Assembly (NCBI GenBank): GCA_031267055.1
Contig: JAIRZV010000127.1
Location: 1-5,454, forward strand
Source of the DNA: Candidatus Margulisiibacteriota bacterium
GTDB lineage: Bacteria > Margulisbacteria > Termititenacia > Termititenacales > Termititenacaceae
DNA length: 5,454 nucleotides
Direction of reading: 5' to 3'
Part shown: one piece after another, positions 5,381 through 5,454 of the stretch
Numbering within the stretch: position 1 is the first letter of the stretch
How the letters are laid out: every line of letters begins with the position of its first letter
Notes under the pieces: model-generated
The model's input: the letters and a program-made list of their open reading frames with translations, nothing else
Told to the model about the DNA's origin: nothing
Databases searched by the model: none
Program-made: the position numbers and the translations under genes

Positions 5381-5454
5381 ATGTGCAAGGCAACAACAAT
5401 AGTAGAGATCAAAGGCCGCGAGGTGCTGGACAGCCGTGGTAATCCCACTGTGGA
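5381..5454 (+). CDS. eno: Enolase, first 24 codons (runs off the right edge)
   Basis: Glycolytic enzyme interconverting 2-phosphoglycerate and phosphoenolpyruvate, and often a degradosome partner. Only the N-terminus is present. It ends in the family hallmark IKGREVLDSRGNPTV, after MCKATTIVE. The start is supported by a strong ribosome site and by the usual distance to the REVLDSRGNPT motif. The gene has its own promoter just after the metal operon and is functionally unrelated to it. Identification is near certain despite the short length. Confidence 0.95.
   Translation, partial: MCKATTIVEIKGREVLDSRGNPTV

Overview
The window is 5454 bases of bacterial chromosome with bacterial-type genes, Shine-Dalgarno sites and sigma-70-like promoter boxes. 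The organism is not identifiable from what is visible. The alpha-chain type glycyl-tRNA synthetase excludes groups that use the eukaryote-like enzyme. The ParA-E-set fusion and the low synteny with familiar model genomes are compatible with an under-studied bacterial phylum, but that is inference. Most of the window looks to be of moderate GC. The block from about 417 to 1211 is visibly richer in A and T.

Left part, all on the minus strand: the 5' part of glyQ (1-416), an ORF6N-domain DNA-binding protein (435-1052) and a family 4 uracil-DNA glycosylase with an iron-sulfur cluster (1212-1811). The ORF6N gene has the character of a phage or accessory gene. It sits between two housekeeping genes, with only 18 nt separating it from glyQ. 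It contains a perfect 27-bp palindrome with 13-bp arms.

Centre: a 141-bp divergent region (1812-1952) separates udg from a plus-strand ParA/Soj-type ATPase (1953-3023). This ATPase carries an extra C-terminal domain of the AMPK-beta/CBM48 (glycogen-binding-like, E-set) fold. No ParB gene and no glycogen gene is in view. This is the most unusual protein of the window.

Right part: a compact metal-resistance operon made of a CadC/SmtB-like ArsR-family repressor (3054-3434) and a P1B-2 type Zn/Cd/Pb-exporting ATPase (3437-5320), 2 nt apart. The promoter is near-ideal (TTGACA, 16 nt, TATAAT) and overlaps a 12-2-12 inverted-repeat operator typical of this repressor family. The expected logic is that the repressor blocks the promoter until Zn, Cd or Pb binds, and the pump then exports the metal. 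The -10 box lies 6 nt before the repressor's start codon, so the message is predicted to be leaderless. udg shows the same geometry. The window ends in the first 24 codons of enolase (from 5381), which has its own extended -10 promoter and a good ribosome binding site.

No tRNA, rRNA, CRISPR array, insertion sequence or convincing rho-independent terminator was seen. No stretch longer than 300 bases lacks a gene.
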